From contig NZ_MUXT01000004.1 in the NCBI RefSeq assembly GCF_002014965.1, forward strand, positions 73,987 to 137,986: DNA of 64,000 nt, given 5' to 3'. This DNA comes from Moraxella canis (lineage in GTDB: Bacteria > Pseudomonadota > Gammaproteobacteria > Pseudomonadales > Moraxellaceae). The translations under genes were made by a program, and so were the position numbers. Position 1 is the first letter of the stretch, and each line of letters starts with the position of its first letter. The notes under the pieces were generated by a model. That model made no database searches and was not told the DNA's origin. It saw nothing but the letters and a program-made list of their open reading frames with translations. Of this stretch, positions 28,022-37,689 are shown one piece after another.

Positions 28022-28483
28022 ATGATGAGCCAAAATGATATTTTCCAAGCCCTAATCGTATCACACGATGTACAGCGTAAACTGTGTGATAATATTGAAT
28101 CGCTGCTAGATTCCGATCTTGATGCCGCCAAAAAGGCATATCCTGAACTTGAAATTGAGCTACAAGCTCACGCCGCTGCCGAAGAGCGTCATCTTTATGC
28201 CCCTGTCATGCAATATGATGAAGGGCTCGATTTGTCTCGTCATGCGATCTCTGAGCATCATGAGATGGATGAGATGATGCATAAGCTAAATGATGGTCGC
28301 ATCAGTGATGATACTTGGAAAGAAACGTGCCATGACTTGATTCATGAAGTTAGACATCATTTAAAAGAAGAAGAAGGCGAGTTTTTTATTCAAGCCAGAA
28401 AGCTATTGGATGAAGAGCAGCAAGAGCGATTGGGCGCATTGTATGAAGTCGAACACAGTCATTTTGAGCGCAATAATGACTGA
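28022..28483 (+). CDS. Hemerythrin HHE domain protein
   Basis: Soluble four-helix-bundle protein, 153 residues from ATG 28022 (AAGGATG upstream). His/Glu ligands of a non-heme di-iron centre appear in VSHDVQRKL, LQAHAAAEERHLY, SEHHEMDEMMHK and VRHHLKEEEGEFF, in the family order. Relatives include iron/oxygen/NO sensing and repair proteins such as YtfE-type and hemerythrin-like oxygen carriers. It lacks a signal peptide and the ScdA-type N-terminal domain. Monocistronic; the function cannot be narrowed. Confidence 0.88.
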   Translation: MMSQNDIFQALIVSHDVQRKLCDNIESLLDSDLDAAKKAYPELEIELQAHAAAEERHLYAPVMQYDEGLDLSRHAISEHHEMDEMMHKLNDGRISDDTWKETCHDLIHEVRHHLKEEEGEFFIQARKLLDEEQQERLGALYEVEHSHFERNND

Positions 28484-28509
28484 TGATCACACTTAACATA
28501 GCAGATATT

Positions 28510-28546
28510 AAAAAGCCCTTACGATAGTAGTAAGGGCTTTATTTTT
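28510..28546. terminator. Bidirectional terminator between hemerythrin and sbcC
   Basis: AAAGCCCTTAC (28512-28522) pairs with GTAAGGGCTTT (28530-28540), with A- and T-rich flanks serving both converging genes. Confidence 0.88.
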
Positions 28547-28555
28547 AAGATGAAT

Positions 28556-31500
28556 TTATGAAATATTTTTGACGCCAGCGCCATGTAGCGTGCTGTAACC
28601 GCCAGCGTGTTTTTCAACGACAATTTGAGTATCAATTCTTTCTTTTAAGCTGGCAACATGGCTAATAATACCAATGCTTTTACCGCTTTGCTGTAGCTCA
28701 AATAGCGTATTTAGTGCCAAATCCAAAGCTGTTTCGTCCAGTGTGCCAAAGCCTTCATCCAAAAAGAGTGATTCTATCTGCACATTTTGACTGTTAATTT
28801 GTGATAACCCTAGCGCTAATGCCAATGAAATAATAAAACTTTCGCCGCCGGATAAATTTTTACTGCTGCGTACAGCATCGCCTTGATGAAGATCTGTCAC
28901 TAAGATTTCAAGCGCCTTAGAGCTATCGCCATCAAAGGTCAGCAAATAGCGGTCGTTCATTTTTGCTAAGATTTGATTGGCGTGATAAAGCACCAAATCC
29001 AGCGTCAAACCCTGTACAAAGTTTCGATATTTTTTGCCATCTGCTGAGCCGATCAGCATATCTAGTTTTGCCCATACCGCATTTCCTTGTTCTTGGCGTT
29101 TGATGTCTTCGAGAAGCTGAGAATGTCGCTCACGATTTTTAAGCTCACCACTTTTGATGGCATTCAGCTCGCCAATAGATTGGTTGATGCCTTCTAGTTG
29201 CCGCTGTAGATCTGTTAGCTTTGTTTGTAAGTCGTCAGTATTTAATTGCTTGGCATTGGGATGAGCCATGGTAAGCTTGTCAAGTTTTTCTTGGCAGTTA
29301 TTGAGCGATACTTTGGTTTGATTGAGCTTATCAATGATGGCGTCATGAGCGGTTTTGAGCTCGATCATCTCATCTTCTGAGATCATTGCTGCTAGGAATT
29401 CATCTTGAGTGCTAAACTCCGATGCCATCAGTGCGTCATCAAACGCTGCTTTGCTTTGATCAAGCTTATTAGTCAATTCTGTGATGCTAAGATCTAAGCT
29501 TTCGATGGTCGCTTTTTGGGCATGTAAGGCGGTCTGATCATCATGCAAAGCTTTGGTGCTACTATCAAGATCTGCTCTGGCTTTGGTGAGTTGATCTTGA
29601 TACTGTTTGTCGATTTGGTCAGGATCTTGATCACCGAGCAGGGCGGTGCGCTCAGCGGTTTGGGTTTTGATTTCAAGAGTTTTGTCATCCAAAGTGCGGT
29701 TTAGCTCATCAATTAAAGGCGTAAGTTCTTGAATTTTTTCGGTGTGTGCGTTGATCTGCGCATCTAAGTGGATGAGTTTGGTTTGTTTCTCCAAAAGATC
29801 ATCATTCAGCGCCATCGCTTGATTGGCTTGAGATTCAAGTGAATGCTGAGCATTGGATAAAGTGTGCCAAACTTGGTCAAATTCTTCTTCATTAAGCTTG
29901 AATACACTCAGACTAAAGTCTTCAGCATTCGGTAGGATATTGCCTTGGGTGTGATGTGCGATGGTATCATACCAAGTGCTGATTTCGGATAGATGCTGTT
30001 TGATGGCGCTAAACTCATCTGTCGTGCTAATGGCGCTTTGTGCTTGGATCAGCTGATTAAATGCAGCTAATAGCTGATCGCAAAAATGCGATTTGGCATC
30101 AAAGATTTCGCGCATCAGCATCTCTGTATTATCACGAAGCATTAGACCGTTAGCCTTTAGATTTTCTTTTTCAATCGTTTGTTTGTCTTTATGAGCGATC
30201 AGCTGATTGAGTTCATGTAAAAGCCCACTGCTTAGCCGATAAGTCTCTTCAAGATGTTGAATGTTATCTTGACTATTTTTAATCAATTTATCAATTTCAC
30301 TTTTGCTTGGCAGGGCAGTTGGATTGTCTGAGTTTATCTCACCAGCGATCGCCTGCCATGCGGCATTAAGATCGTGATACAGATGCTTGCTTTTATTTTG
30401 TGCAAGACTCAAACGCTCTTGATGAGCATCCAAAGTCACCTGCAGCTTGTGTAATGTGGTCGTGTGCTGATTGGCGGTCTCATTGAGTTCATTGAGCTTG
30501 GTTTCGCACAATAATAATTTTTCTTTAGCCAGTTCGGCGTTTTTACCGTCCAAGTGATTGGGCTGCGACTTAAAAGGATGCTCGGTACTCCCACAAAGCG
30601 GGCAAGGATCGCCATCTTTGAGCTGATCAAAGTGCGCTTTCATATGCAAAATTTGCTTATGTAGCTCATAATTTTCCAAGACCGTTTTATGAGTCTCGCT
30701 CGCTTGTTCGATCTTTTGAGAGAGTGTCTCTAAAGCAGTTTGGATGTTGGCTTTTTCTGTTTGTAGATCACTCATCTTGCGACAGGTGTCACTGATTTCA
30801 GATTGAATGAGTGTGTTTTGCTCATAATTTTCACAGATGCGATCTAGCGTATGCAGAATGTGTGTTTGCTGCTTGATTTTTGCGTATTGATTTTCTATGG
30901 TTTTTTGTAGGATATCTACATTAATAATATCTTGTTTATTTAAGTTTAATTTATCAATAATTTTATCATTTGTGGCGATAATTTGGCTATCCATAGAGCT
31001 TAGAGTGTTACCGATAGCTTTAAAAGTCTTTCGCTTATCCTCAAGCTCGCCAAGACGATTGTTGAATGTCTCAATGCGCTGAAGCTGCTGCTGATGAGCG
31101 TGTGTTATCGCGCGCCGCAGCGTATCATATTGTGAGATATGATTATTGCATAGGTGTAATTTTTTATTTATGTTATCACTGTCAATGCGATTAATTTTTT
31201 GTTGGATACTATCAATCTCTTGCACCAAAGCTGATTGATTGGCTTGGGTTTCTTTGAGTAGCTCTTGCGCAGATGAATGCGTTTGTTTTGTTTTTTCAAG
31301 GGTTTGGATGAGGCTTTGCTGCTCTTTATACAAAGCACTGATATGCTGATCAAGCCTGCGAGCTGCTTGAAGTTTCGGCTTTAAGATGTCATAATCATGA
31401 GTTAATTTGTTAATATTTTCTTGAAATTGATCATGCGCTTGACTGTGCTTTTGATGGCTTAAATGTATTTCGTTCAGACGAGTATTAAGTGTGATGAGCT

Positions 31501-32446
31501 GCTCTTTTTTATTGAGCTGCTCAAGATGCTGCTCATGAAACACTGTGTAAAGTGGCTGCAAATTTTTGGCATTATGAGCGCGATTCAAACGCTGTATATT
31601 TGGTTCAAAATTGGTTAAGTCTTCTTGATGCTCGATCAGCTTTGCTTGATAATGCGTGATTTCCTGATTCAAAGTTTGATAGTCATCGGCAGTTTTTTGG
31701 TGATCACTGACAAGCTTAATCTGAGACTCAAGCGAGCTTTTTTGTTCTGTGATTGCGCTGATTTGCTCAATTAATTGGTCATATTCTTCTGAATTTAATA
31801 AACGAACTTCGCCCAATTTGATTTGTAGATTTTTTAATAAATTAAGCTGTTCTTTGTGCTTTTCAAAGGCTGCTTGCCCGATTTTGGCATAGATGTGCGT
31901 GCCTGTAATTTGTTCAAGAATTTGACCGCGCTCGGCGGCGTCCGATTGTAGAAATGCCGCAAATTCGCCTTGTACAAGCATGACCGATCGAGTGAATTGG
32001 ACTTTATTCATGCCCAAGATACGCTCAACTTCCTTATTGACCAAACTTGCTTTTTCTTCAAGGATTTTTCCATGCGTATCATCGGCGTGCTCAAGTAAGC
32101 TGATCTCTCGGCTGACGGCTTGAAGATTACCATCGACTTTTTGCTTGGCTCTGCGCTGCGACCAACTGACTTGATATATTTTATCATTAGCGCGAAAAAC
32201 GACGGTACTGGCAGCCATGGCGGTGCCAATACTCATCAGCTCATTATGCGTGGCAGAAACATTCAGACGAGGCGTCTCACCATATAAAGCCAAGCAGATG
32301 GCATCCAAAATCGTCGTTTTGCCGGCGCCTGTAGGACCTGTGATGGCAAATAAAGCGTGGCTATTAAAAGCAGGATCTTCAAAATCTATCTGCCATTTGC
32401 CTTTTAGGGAGTTAATATTTTCAAAGGTAAGTTTTAAGATTTTCAT
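28556..32446 (-). CDS. sbcC: SbcCD nuclease, ATPase subunit SbcC
   Basis: SMC-like ATPase of the SbcCD (Mre11-Rad50) complex, which cuts DNA hairpins and processes double-strand ends. Walker A GPTGAGKTTILDAI is at residues 37-50. Long coiled coils fill residues about 190-1100 and meet at the zinc hook CPLCGS near residue 614. The C-terminal signature LSGGESFIISLALALG is near residue 1195 and Walker B LFLDEGFGTLD near residue 1230. At 1296 residues it is about 250 longer than E. coli SbcC, the extra length lying in the coiled coils. Located 19 bases after sbcD. Its own Shine-Dalgarno is poorly spaced. Confidence 0.96.
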   Translation of the reverse strand: MKILKLTFENINSLKGKWQIDFEDPAFNSHALFAITGPTGAGKTTILDAICLALYGETPRLNVSATHNELMSIGTAMAASTVVFRANDKIYQVSWSQRRAKQKVDGNLQAVSREISLLEHADDTHGKILEEKASLVNKEVERILGMNKVQFTRSVMLVQGEFAAFLQSDAAERGQILEQITGTHIYAKIGQAAFEKHKEQLNLLKNLQIKLGEVRLLNSEEYDQLIEQISAITEQKSSLESQIKLVSDHQKTADDYQTLNQEITHYQAKLIEHQEDLTNFEPNIQRLNRAHNAKNLQPLYTVFHEQHLEQLNKKEQLITLNTRLNEIHLSHQKHSQAHDQFQENINKLTHDYDILKPKLQAARRLDQHISALYKEQQSLIQTLEKTKQTHSSAQELLKETQANQSALVQEIDSIQQKINRIDSDNINKKLHLCNNHISQYDTLRRAITHAHQQQLQRIETFNNRLGELEDKRKTFKAIGNTLSSMDSQIIATNDKIIDKLNLNKQDIINVDILQKTIENQYAKIKQQTHILHTLDRICENYEQNTLIQSEISDTCRKMSDLQTEKANIQTALETLSQKIEQASETHKTVLENYELHKQILHMKAHFDQLKDGDPCPLCGSTEHPFKSQPNHLDGKNAELAKEKLLLCETKLNELNETANQHTTTLHKLQVTLDAHQERLSLAQNKSKHLYHDLNAAWQAIAGEINSDNPTALPSKSEIDKLIKNSQDNIQHLEETYRLSSGLLHELNQLIAHKDKQTIEKENLKANGLMLRDNTEMLMREIFDAKSHFCDQLLAAFNQLIQAQSAISTTDEFSAIKQHLSEISTWYDTIAHHTQGNILPNAEDFSLSVFKLNEEEFDQVWHTLSNAQHSLESQANQAMALNDDLLEKQTKLIHLDAQINAHTEKIQELTPLIDELNRTLDDKTLEIKTQTAERTALLGDQDPDQIDKQYQDQLTKARADLDSSTKALHDDQTALHAQKATIESLDLSITELTNKLDQSKAAFDDALMASEFSTQDEFLAAMISEDEMIELKTAHDAIIDKLNQTKVSLNNCQEKLDKLTMAHPNAKQLNTDDLQTKLTDLQRQLEGINQSIGELNAIKSGELKNRERHSQLLEDIKRQEQGNAVWAKLDMLIGSADGKKYRNFVQGLTLDLVLYHANQILAKMNDRYLLTFDGDSSKALEILVTDLHQGDAVRSSKNLSGGESFIISLALALGLSQINSQNVQIESLFLDEGFGTLDETALDLALNTLFELQQSGKSIGIISHVASLKERIDTQIVVEKHAGGYSTLHGAGVKNIS

Positions 32447-32465
32447 TTTAAGCTAACCTTTAAAA

Positions 32466-33848
32466 TCAGACGGCTTTATGATCGGTTTCTTGGATTTCTT
32501 TGATCAAATCTTGGTAAGCGCCGATAAGATCGTTTTTTTCGTCTTGATTGAGATCTTCTTTATCAAGCCGCTTATAAAATACATCCATTTCATCAAGTTC
32601 TTCTAAATTTAGGGTAGGCGTGTTTGATTTTAGGCTGCCTTGATAGGTGGCTTTATTTTTGATGCTGATCGCAGCAATGCTTGAGCCTTCAAGCAGATCA
32701 ACAATTTGCTGCTTTAAATTGGTGATGAGGGTATCGCCAACATATTCAATCTCAAGCCAAATGGGCTCATCATATGCCTTTAGGGTGTCGATGGCGCTAG
32801 CGATGAACGCCATATCGCCGCAGATTCTAGCAAGGCTATGAAAAATCGGAACAGGCAGGTTGTGCACACAGATGGCATCGTTATCTTGATTGGCGCTATG
32901 AAATAAATCATCCTTAGGGGGCGTTGATGTTTGCGTGCTTTTATTTAGCGGTAAATCAACAATCAGCACTTGTTTGTGGCGTCCAATCTCTCCAAATCCC
33001 ATCGCGATTGGCGAGCCACTGTAGCGGATATGATTTTTTTGACCGACTTTTTGGGCGGCATGAATATGACCGAGCGCCACATAATCAATGGCATCATCAA
33101 AAATCTGACTGCTGATCTGACCAAGCGTTCCAATCTGAATATCGCGCATGCCATCATCGGTGGATGAGACAGCGGCACCAGCGGCATAGAGATGTCCTGT
33201 GGCGATGATGGGAATGGTTTTTTGGTGGGTGTGATAAACGGCTTGCTGCTTATCCTTGGCAAGATTGGCTAAAGATTGGTAATAGTCAGCCACACCTTCA
33301 AGTAAAAGCTGATTTTTTTGGTGAATTGAGCTGGCATCAATACCACTTCTGACATCACGATCACGGATATAAGGTACTGCCATCACGATGGCGCTTGGGA
33401 TGCCTGCATCATCTGTCAGCATGATCAGCTCATCGGATTTATCTTGGCTGACACTGCCGATCACATGAGTATTTAACACGCCTAGCACTTCTTTGGTTTT
33501 TTGGAGGCTGGTGGGCGAGTCATGATTACCTGCAACCACGACGATGTGCTGAATATGATTTTTAAAGGCGGTGGCAAGAAAGTGATGGTAGAGATGTTCT
33601 GCACGGTTGCTTGGCGTCATGGTGTCAAAGATGTCGCCTGCAACAATCAAAACATCCACTTGATACAATGTCAAAGTCTCAATCAGCCAATCCAAAAATT
33701 TGGCAAATTCCTCATAGCGCGACTGATTATATAAAAGCTTACCCAAATGCCAATCAGATGTATGCAGTATGCGCAGCGAGTCATTGGGCTTTGGTAGGAC
33801 GGGCGGAATGGGGCTTTGATGGGTTAGATGCGTTTTAAATGTATTCAT
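32466..33848 (-). CDS. sbcD: SbcCD nuclease, nuclease subunit SbcD
   Basis: Mn-dependent phosphoesterase (Mre11-like). Metal-binding motifs in order: LHTSDWHLGK near residue 29, AGDIFDTM near residue 75, VVAGNHDSP near residue 112, GHLYAAG near residue 213 and ALGHIHAAQ near residue 255. The protein is 460 residues from ATG 33848 (in-frame GTG at 33860 also possible). It carries about 25 residues before the catalytic core that E. coli SbcD lacks, and no closer start codon exists. The C-terminal capping domain is intact. First gene of sbcDC. Confidence 0.95.
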   Translation of the reverse strand: MNTFKTHLTHQSPIPPVLPKPNDSLRILHTSDWHLGKLLYNQSRYEEFAKFLDWLIETLTLYQVDVLIVAGDIFDTMTPSNRAEHLYHHFLATAFKNHIQHIVVVAGNHDSPTSLQKTKEVLGVLNTHVIGSVSQDKSDELIMLTDDAGIPSAIVMAVPYIRDRDVRSGIDASSIHQKNQLLLEGVADYYQSLANLAKDKQQAVYHTHQKTIPIIATGHLYAAGAAVSSTDDGMRDIQIGTLGQISSQIFDDAIDYVALGHIHAAQKVGQKNHIRYSGSPIAMGFGEIGRHKQVLIVDLPLNKSTQTSTPPKDDLFHSANQDNDAICVHNLPVPIFHSLARICGDMAFIASAIDTLKAYDEPIWLEIEYVGDTLITNLKQQIVDLLEGSSIAAISIKNKATYQGSLKSNTPTLNLEELDEMDVFYKRLDKEDLNQDEKNDLIGAYQDLIKEIQETDHKAV

Positions 33849-33865
33849 GACAGTCACCAAATATC

Positions 33866-33893
33866 AAAAAAAGACCGCAAAAAAGCGGTCTTT
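33866..33893 (-). terminator. Terminator of the DUF493 gene
   Basis: AAAGACCGC and GCGGTCTTT around an A-run loop; on the minus strand a T-run follows. It separates the DUF493 gene from sbcDC. Confidence 0.85.
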
Positions 33894-33895
33894 GG

Positions 33896-34201
33896 TCAAA
33901 CGACGGTGCGCACGGTTTCGGCTTTATCCAAGGCGGTGTATAGGCGATTGACCTGATCGGCATCGGTTAAATACAAATTCACGCGCACAGAATGAAAGCG
34001 ACCTGTACGAGACGGGCGAACCTGCATGGTCGCTGCGTCAAACTCAGGGAAAATCTCTGCCAAAATCAGCTTGACTTCATTGATCAGTGCTTCGTGATGT
34101 CCTTCGTGCCCGATGATGCTCATGGGATAATCCATTGGAAAATTCCAAAGCTCAGGCGTCTGAATCTCGGTGCGTGTTGGGGTTTTTGGAGTGTCAGTCA
34201 T
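33896..34201 (-). CDS. DUF493 (YbeD) family protein
   Basis: A 101-residue cytoplasmic protein with the ferredoxin-like YbeD/DUF493 fold. Typical patterns are WNFPMDYPMSIIGHEG near residue 18, the FD(A/T) turn in IFPEFDAATMQVRPSRTGRF near residue 50, and SVRVNLYLTDADQVNRLY near residue 72. In E. coli ybeD lies beside lipB, with which no link is seen here. Proposed to be regulatory; the function is not established. AGGA precedes the ATG. Confidence 0.88.
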   Translation of the reverse strand: MTDTPKTPTRTEIQTPELWNFPMDYPMSIIGHEGHHEALINEVKLILAEIFPEFDAATMQVRPSRTGRFHSVRVNLYLTDADQVNRLYTALDKAETVRTVV

Positions 34202-34276
34202 GAGTGATCCTAAATGATGTTATTGTGGGTATTAAATGGGGTGTTTTTGTCAAATTTAAAGTGCTGTCATTAAAAG

Positions 34277-35068
34277 CTAATTGACCAAAAACTCCATCAC
34301 TGCCTTTGAGCCCACAAAACCGATCGCCAGCAATAAAAATCCATAGACTGCAAAATTTGCCGCACGCTTACCACGCCAGCCGTAGCGATAGTGACCAGCA
34401 ATCAAAAGCCCGTATAATAGCCAGCTCAGCAAGCTAAACACCATCTTATGTGCCAGATGCTGATCTAAGATATCATAAGTTGCGACCAGACCAAGCCCAA
34501 GCGCGATACTCAAAATCACAAATCCAGTCAGCACCATATCAAACAAAAGACTCTCCATGCTCTGTAAAGACGGCAGGCGACTGACCCAAAATCGATGGAT
34601 GGTTTTGTGTTTAAGCTCACGAATTTGTAAGCGCAGCAGCACACCTTGAACGGCTGCCATCAGTAGCGCACAGTAAGCAGCAAACGATAGTAAAATGTGG
34701 ATTTGCAGGGTGTTTGACAAATCGGTGAGCGGCTCATAAGCCACTTGACCAAAATACCCTAAACTCACCCCAAGCGCCGCCATCGGCACCGCCAAGATCC
34801 CCAAGCTTAAAATTGGTCGATACAGCCCAAAGAGCACATAAAACAGCACAAAAAATAAGCTCGTTAAGCTCAATGTGTTAAATAAATTAAAGTTCAGTCC
34901 GTAAAGGGTGATGATTTGAGGTGTTAGCACCCAGCCATGCAGGATCATGGCAGCGACCAGTATGCTGAGAACTGAACGATGGATCGGCGCATCCTTAACC
35001 AGCGCATACGCCAAATAAAAGCTTGTCCCTACATACAGTGTCAGACAAAGTAAAAAAATCACCAGCAC
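34277..35068 (-). CDS. ypjD: CcsA/ResC-like inner membrane protein YpjD
   Basis: Polytopic membrane protein of the cytochrome-c-assembly (CcsA) family, with about eight hydrophobic segments. I choose the GTG at 35068, preceded by AAAGGGG at good spacing, giving 263 residues, the length of E. coli YpjD. The longer frame begins at a TTG with no site. Heme-handling-type histidines appear in SNTLQIHILLSFAAY and LDQHLAHKMVFSLLSW. It is divergent from ffh, the same arrangement as in E. coli and many relatives. The family is implicated in envelope metal/heme handling; the exact role is unclear. Confidence 0.85.
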   Translation of the reverse strand: MLVIFLLCLTLYVGTSFYLAYALVKDAPIHRSVLSILVAAMILHGWVLTPQIITLYGLNFNLFNTLSLTSLFFVLFYVLFGLYRPILSLGILAVPMAALGVSLGYFGQVAYEPLTDLSNTLQIHILLSFAAYCALLMAAVQGVLLRLQIRELKHKTIHRFWVSRLPSLQSMESLLFDMVLTGFVILSIALGLGLVATYDILDQHLAHKMVFSLLSWLLYGLLIAGHYRYGWRGKRAANFAVYGFLLLAIGFVGSKAVMEFLVN

Positions 35069-35294
35069 GGCTACCCCTTTGTTTATGCCCAGTCTTATAT
35101 TTTTGGGTGAGTTTATCCACAAAAATCACGCTAAAATGTGAAGATTTGGCATGAATCGTGCAATTAAATTGGAATATTTGCCTAATTTAGCATAAAATAG
35201 CAGGTATTTGTAGCAATACTTTTATGGGCATTCAAATGATCATAAGCAAATCTTGAGCGATGCCCACACTTTGAAATAACGCATTGGAAAAATT

Positions 35295-36839
35295 ATGTTT
35301 GATACTTTAACCGAACGACTTTCTGGCAGTTTGCGCAATATCGCAGGCACAGGACAGCTGACCGAAGACAACATCAAAGACACCCTAAGAGAAGTGCGCA
35401 TGGCACTGCTTGAGGCGGATGTTGCGCTGCCGGTTGCGCGTGACTTTGTGGCGCGCGTCAAGGAGCAGGCGCTCGGTCAAGAAGTGCTCAAAGAGCTTGC
35501 CCCTGGTCAGGCGTTTGTTAAAATTGTTTATGATGAGCTCACCGAGATGATGGGCAGTGCCAATCAGGCGCTTGAGATGACGGGTAAGCCGCCCGTGGTG
35601 TATCTGCTGGCAGGCTTGCAGGGTGCAGGTAAGACGACCACTGCAGGTAAGCTTGCTAAATTTTTGCAAGACAAACAAAACAAAAAGGTCATGCTGGTGT
35701 CAGCCGACGTGTATCGTCCAGCGGCTATCAAGCAGCTTGAGCAGGTAGCAGCTCAAGTGGGCGCAAGCTTTGTGCCTTCGACAACTGATGAAAATCCGAT
35801 CGACATCGCGCGCCGAGCCATCGAACAAGCCAAGCTTCAGTACCAAGATATTTTGATCATTGATACCGCAGGTCGTCTGCATATTGATGATGAGATGATG
35901 AGCGAAATCAAGGAATTAACCAAGGCGGTCAATCCTGTAGAGACGCTGTTTGTTGTGGATTCGATGACAGGTCAGGATGCGGCAAATACTGCCAAAGCAT
36001 TTAATGACGCCCTGCCTTTGACAGGCGTGATTTTGACCAAGACCGATGGTGATGCGCGCGGCGGTGCGGCGCTTTCGGTGCGTGCGATCACAGGTAAGCC
36101 GATCAAGTTTTTGGGTCGCGGTGAGAAATTAGAAGCGCTTGAGCTGTTCCACCCTGAGCGTATCGCTCAGCGTATCCTTGGCATGGGCGATGTGCTGTCT
36201 TTGGTCGAAGAAGTTGAACAAAAAATCGACCGCGAAAAAGCCGAAAAAATGGCGAAAAAAATCCAAAAAGGTGGCGAGTTTGATTTAGAAGACTTACTTA
36301 CCCAATTTCAGCAGATGAAAAATTTGGGTGGTATGGCAGGATTTTTGGATAAGATGCCAGGCTTGGGCGGTGCTGATATCCAAAAAGCGATGGAAGAAGC
36401 CAAACCTGAAGAAAAAGTCAAGGAAATGGAAGCGCTTATTCATTCGATGACGCCTTTTGAGCGCCAAAATCCAGATAAAATCACCCCAAGCCGCAAGCGC
36501 CGTATCGCAGCAGGCTCAGGCAGACAGATTCAAGATGTCAATCGCCTGCTCAAGCAGCACAAACAAATGGCAAAAATGATGAAAATGATCAGCCGACCTG
36601 ATGGCATTGGCAAAATGATGAAAGCGGTGCAAGGTTTGACTCGCGGTATGTCAGGCGGCGGACCTTTATTTGGTAATAAAGGCGCTAATCAGGCAGGCGC
36701 GCCAACGATGCAAGAAATGCAAAAATCCATGCAGGATCTGGGTCTAAAGCCAGAAGATATGCCAAGCATGGAAGAGATGCAAAAAAAGATGCAAGAAATG
36801 CAAAACCAGCTTCCACCGAACTTTAAAAAGCGTTTTTGA
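35295..36839 (+). CDS. ffh: Signal recognition particle protein Ffh
   Basis: GTPase of the bacterial SRP, which targets inner-membrane proteins co-translationally. The 514 residues hold an N-domain (1-85), a G-domain with GLQGAGKTTTAGKLAKFL near residue 107, DVYRPAA near residue 136, the closing loop DTAGRLHID near residue 190 and TKTDGDARGGAAL near residue 248, and a methionine-rich M-domain (about 325-514). The tail with repeated MEEMQKKMQEMQ is longer than in E. coli (453 residues). Spaced 12 bases from tsaB. Confidence 0.97.
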   Translation: MFDTLTERLSGSLRNIAGTGQLTEDNIKDTLREVRMALLEADVALPVARDFVARVKEQALGQEVLKELAPGQAFVKIVYDELTEMMGSANQALEMTGKPPVVYLLAGLQGAGKTTTAGKLAKFLQDKQNKKVMLVSADVYRPAAIKQLEQVAAQVGASFVPSTTDENPIDIARRAIEQAKLQYQDILIIDTAGRLHIDDEMMSEIKELTKAVNPVETLFVVDSMTGQDAANTAKAFNDALPLTGVILTKTDGDARGGAALSVRAITGKPIKFLGRGEKLEALELFHPERIAQRILGMGDVLSLVEEVEQKIDREKAEKMAKKIQKGGEFDLEDLLTQFQQMKNLGGMAGFLDKMPGLGGADIQKAMEEAKPEEKVKEMEALIHSMTPFERQNPDKITPSRKRRIAAGSGRQIQDVNRLLKQHKQMAKMMKMISRPDGIGKMMKAVQGLTRGMSGGGPLFGNKGANQAGAPTMQEMQKSMQDLGLKPEDMPSMEEMQKKMQEMQNQLPPNFKKRF

Positions 36840-36851
36840 TGGGCGGCTGAT

Positions 36852-37535
36852 ATGTCAAAGTTAATGGCATTTGATACGGTCTTTGAGCAATGTTCGATTG
36901 CGCTCATGGCAGATGGCTTGGTGATTTATGAGCAGACCGTGCCAGGCAGCCGTGGGCAAACTGAGATTATTTTATCTTTGGTGGATGAAGCGCTGTCTAA
37001 GACCAATTTTAAGTTATCAAACATAGACTGTTTGGCGTTTAATCGTGGTCCTGGTGCGTTTAGCGGCATTCGTATTAATACGGCGGTGGTACAAGCCTTG
37101 TCGGTGGCGCACGAGACGTTGTGCGTGGGTGTGTCAAGTTTGGCTGCGCTAGCGGACACAGCGCATCAGCTGCACCGATTTGAAGGAGCATCACACATTA
37201 CAGCAGTGATGGATGCGCGTCAAGATCAAGTGTATGCCGGCAATTTCATCATTAAAGATGGCAGTATTGAGCCAGTGATCGATGCTTACAATCCCTATGG
37301 CAACGAATTTTTGGCAGAGTATGGCAGCGCAGTAGCTGCTGATGTCATCGTTGGCGACGGCGCATCTTTGATTGAGACAAATGCAAAACTTGTGCAGGCT
37401 CAGCCCACGGCAGGTGATATCGCTCGACTGGCTTTGAGTGAATATCACCAAGGTCGCGCGGTGCCTGCTGAACACGCTTTACCTGTTTATCTAAGAGATA
37501 ATGCTTGGAAGACTTTGGCTGAGCAAGGTAAATGA
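36852..37535 (+). CDS. tsaB: tRNA threonylcarbamoyladenosine biosynthesis protein TsaB
   Basis: Non-catalytic partner that assembles with TsaD and TsaE to place t6A at position 37 of ANN-decoding tRNAs. The 227 residues have the ASKHA/glycoprotease-like fold: the N-terminal LMAFDTVFEQCSIALM pattern, FNRGPGAFSGIRI near residue 62 (family GPGSFTGxRxG), and the conserved MDARQDQVYAG segment near residue 120. It follows ffh within the same transcription unit. Confidence 0.93.
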   Translation: MSKLMAFDTVFEQCSIALMADGLVIYEQTVPGSRGQTEIILSLVDEALSKTNFKLSNIDCLAFNRGPGAFSGIRINTAVVQALSVAHETLCVGVSSLAALADTAHQLHRFEGASHITAVMDARQDQVYAGNFIIKDGSIEPVIDAYNPYGNEFLAEYGSAVAADVIVGDGASLIETNAKLVQAQPTAGDIARLALSEYHQGRAVPAEHALPVYLRDNAWKTLAEQGK

Positions 37536-37689
37536 CCGTATCAATCCCTATTTATCCTTGAGTGTATCTTGATAAATGGCGATGTTTATATAGTTATAAA
37601 AGCCAATACAGTCACCGCTGAGCTGCTGGCTATCATTTAAGGCGGCTGAAGCAAAGGCGTTGCCTACTTTTTTATTTTTGAGATGATTG

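Noticed and set aside
35069..35122. TTG start of YpjD
   Set aside because: No Shine-Dalgarno; the GTG at 35068 is preceded by AAAGGGG and gives the E. coli length.
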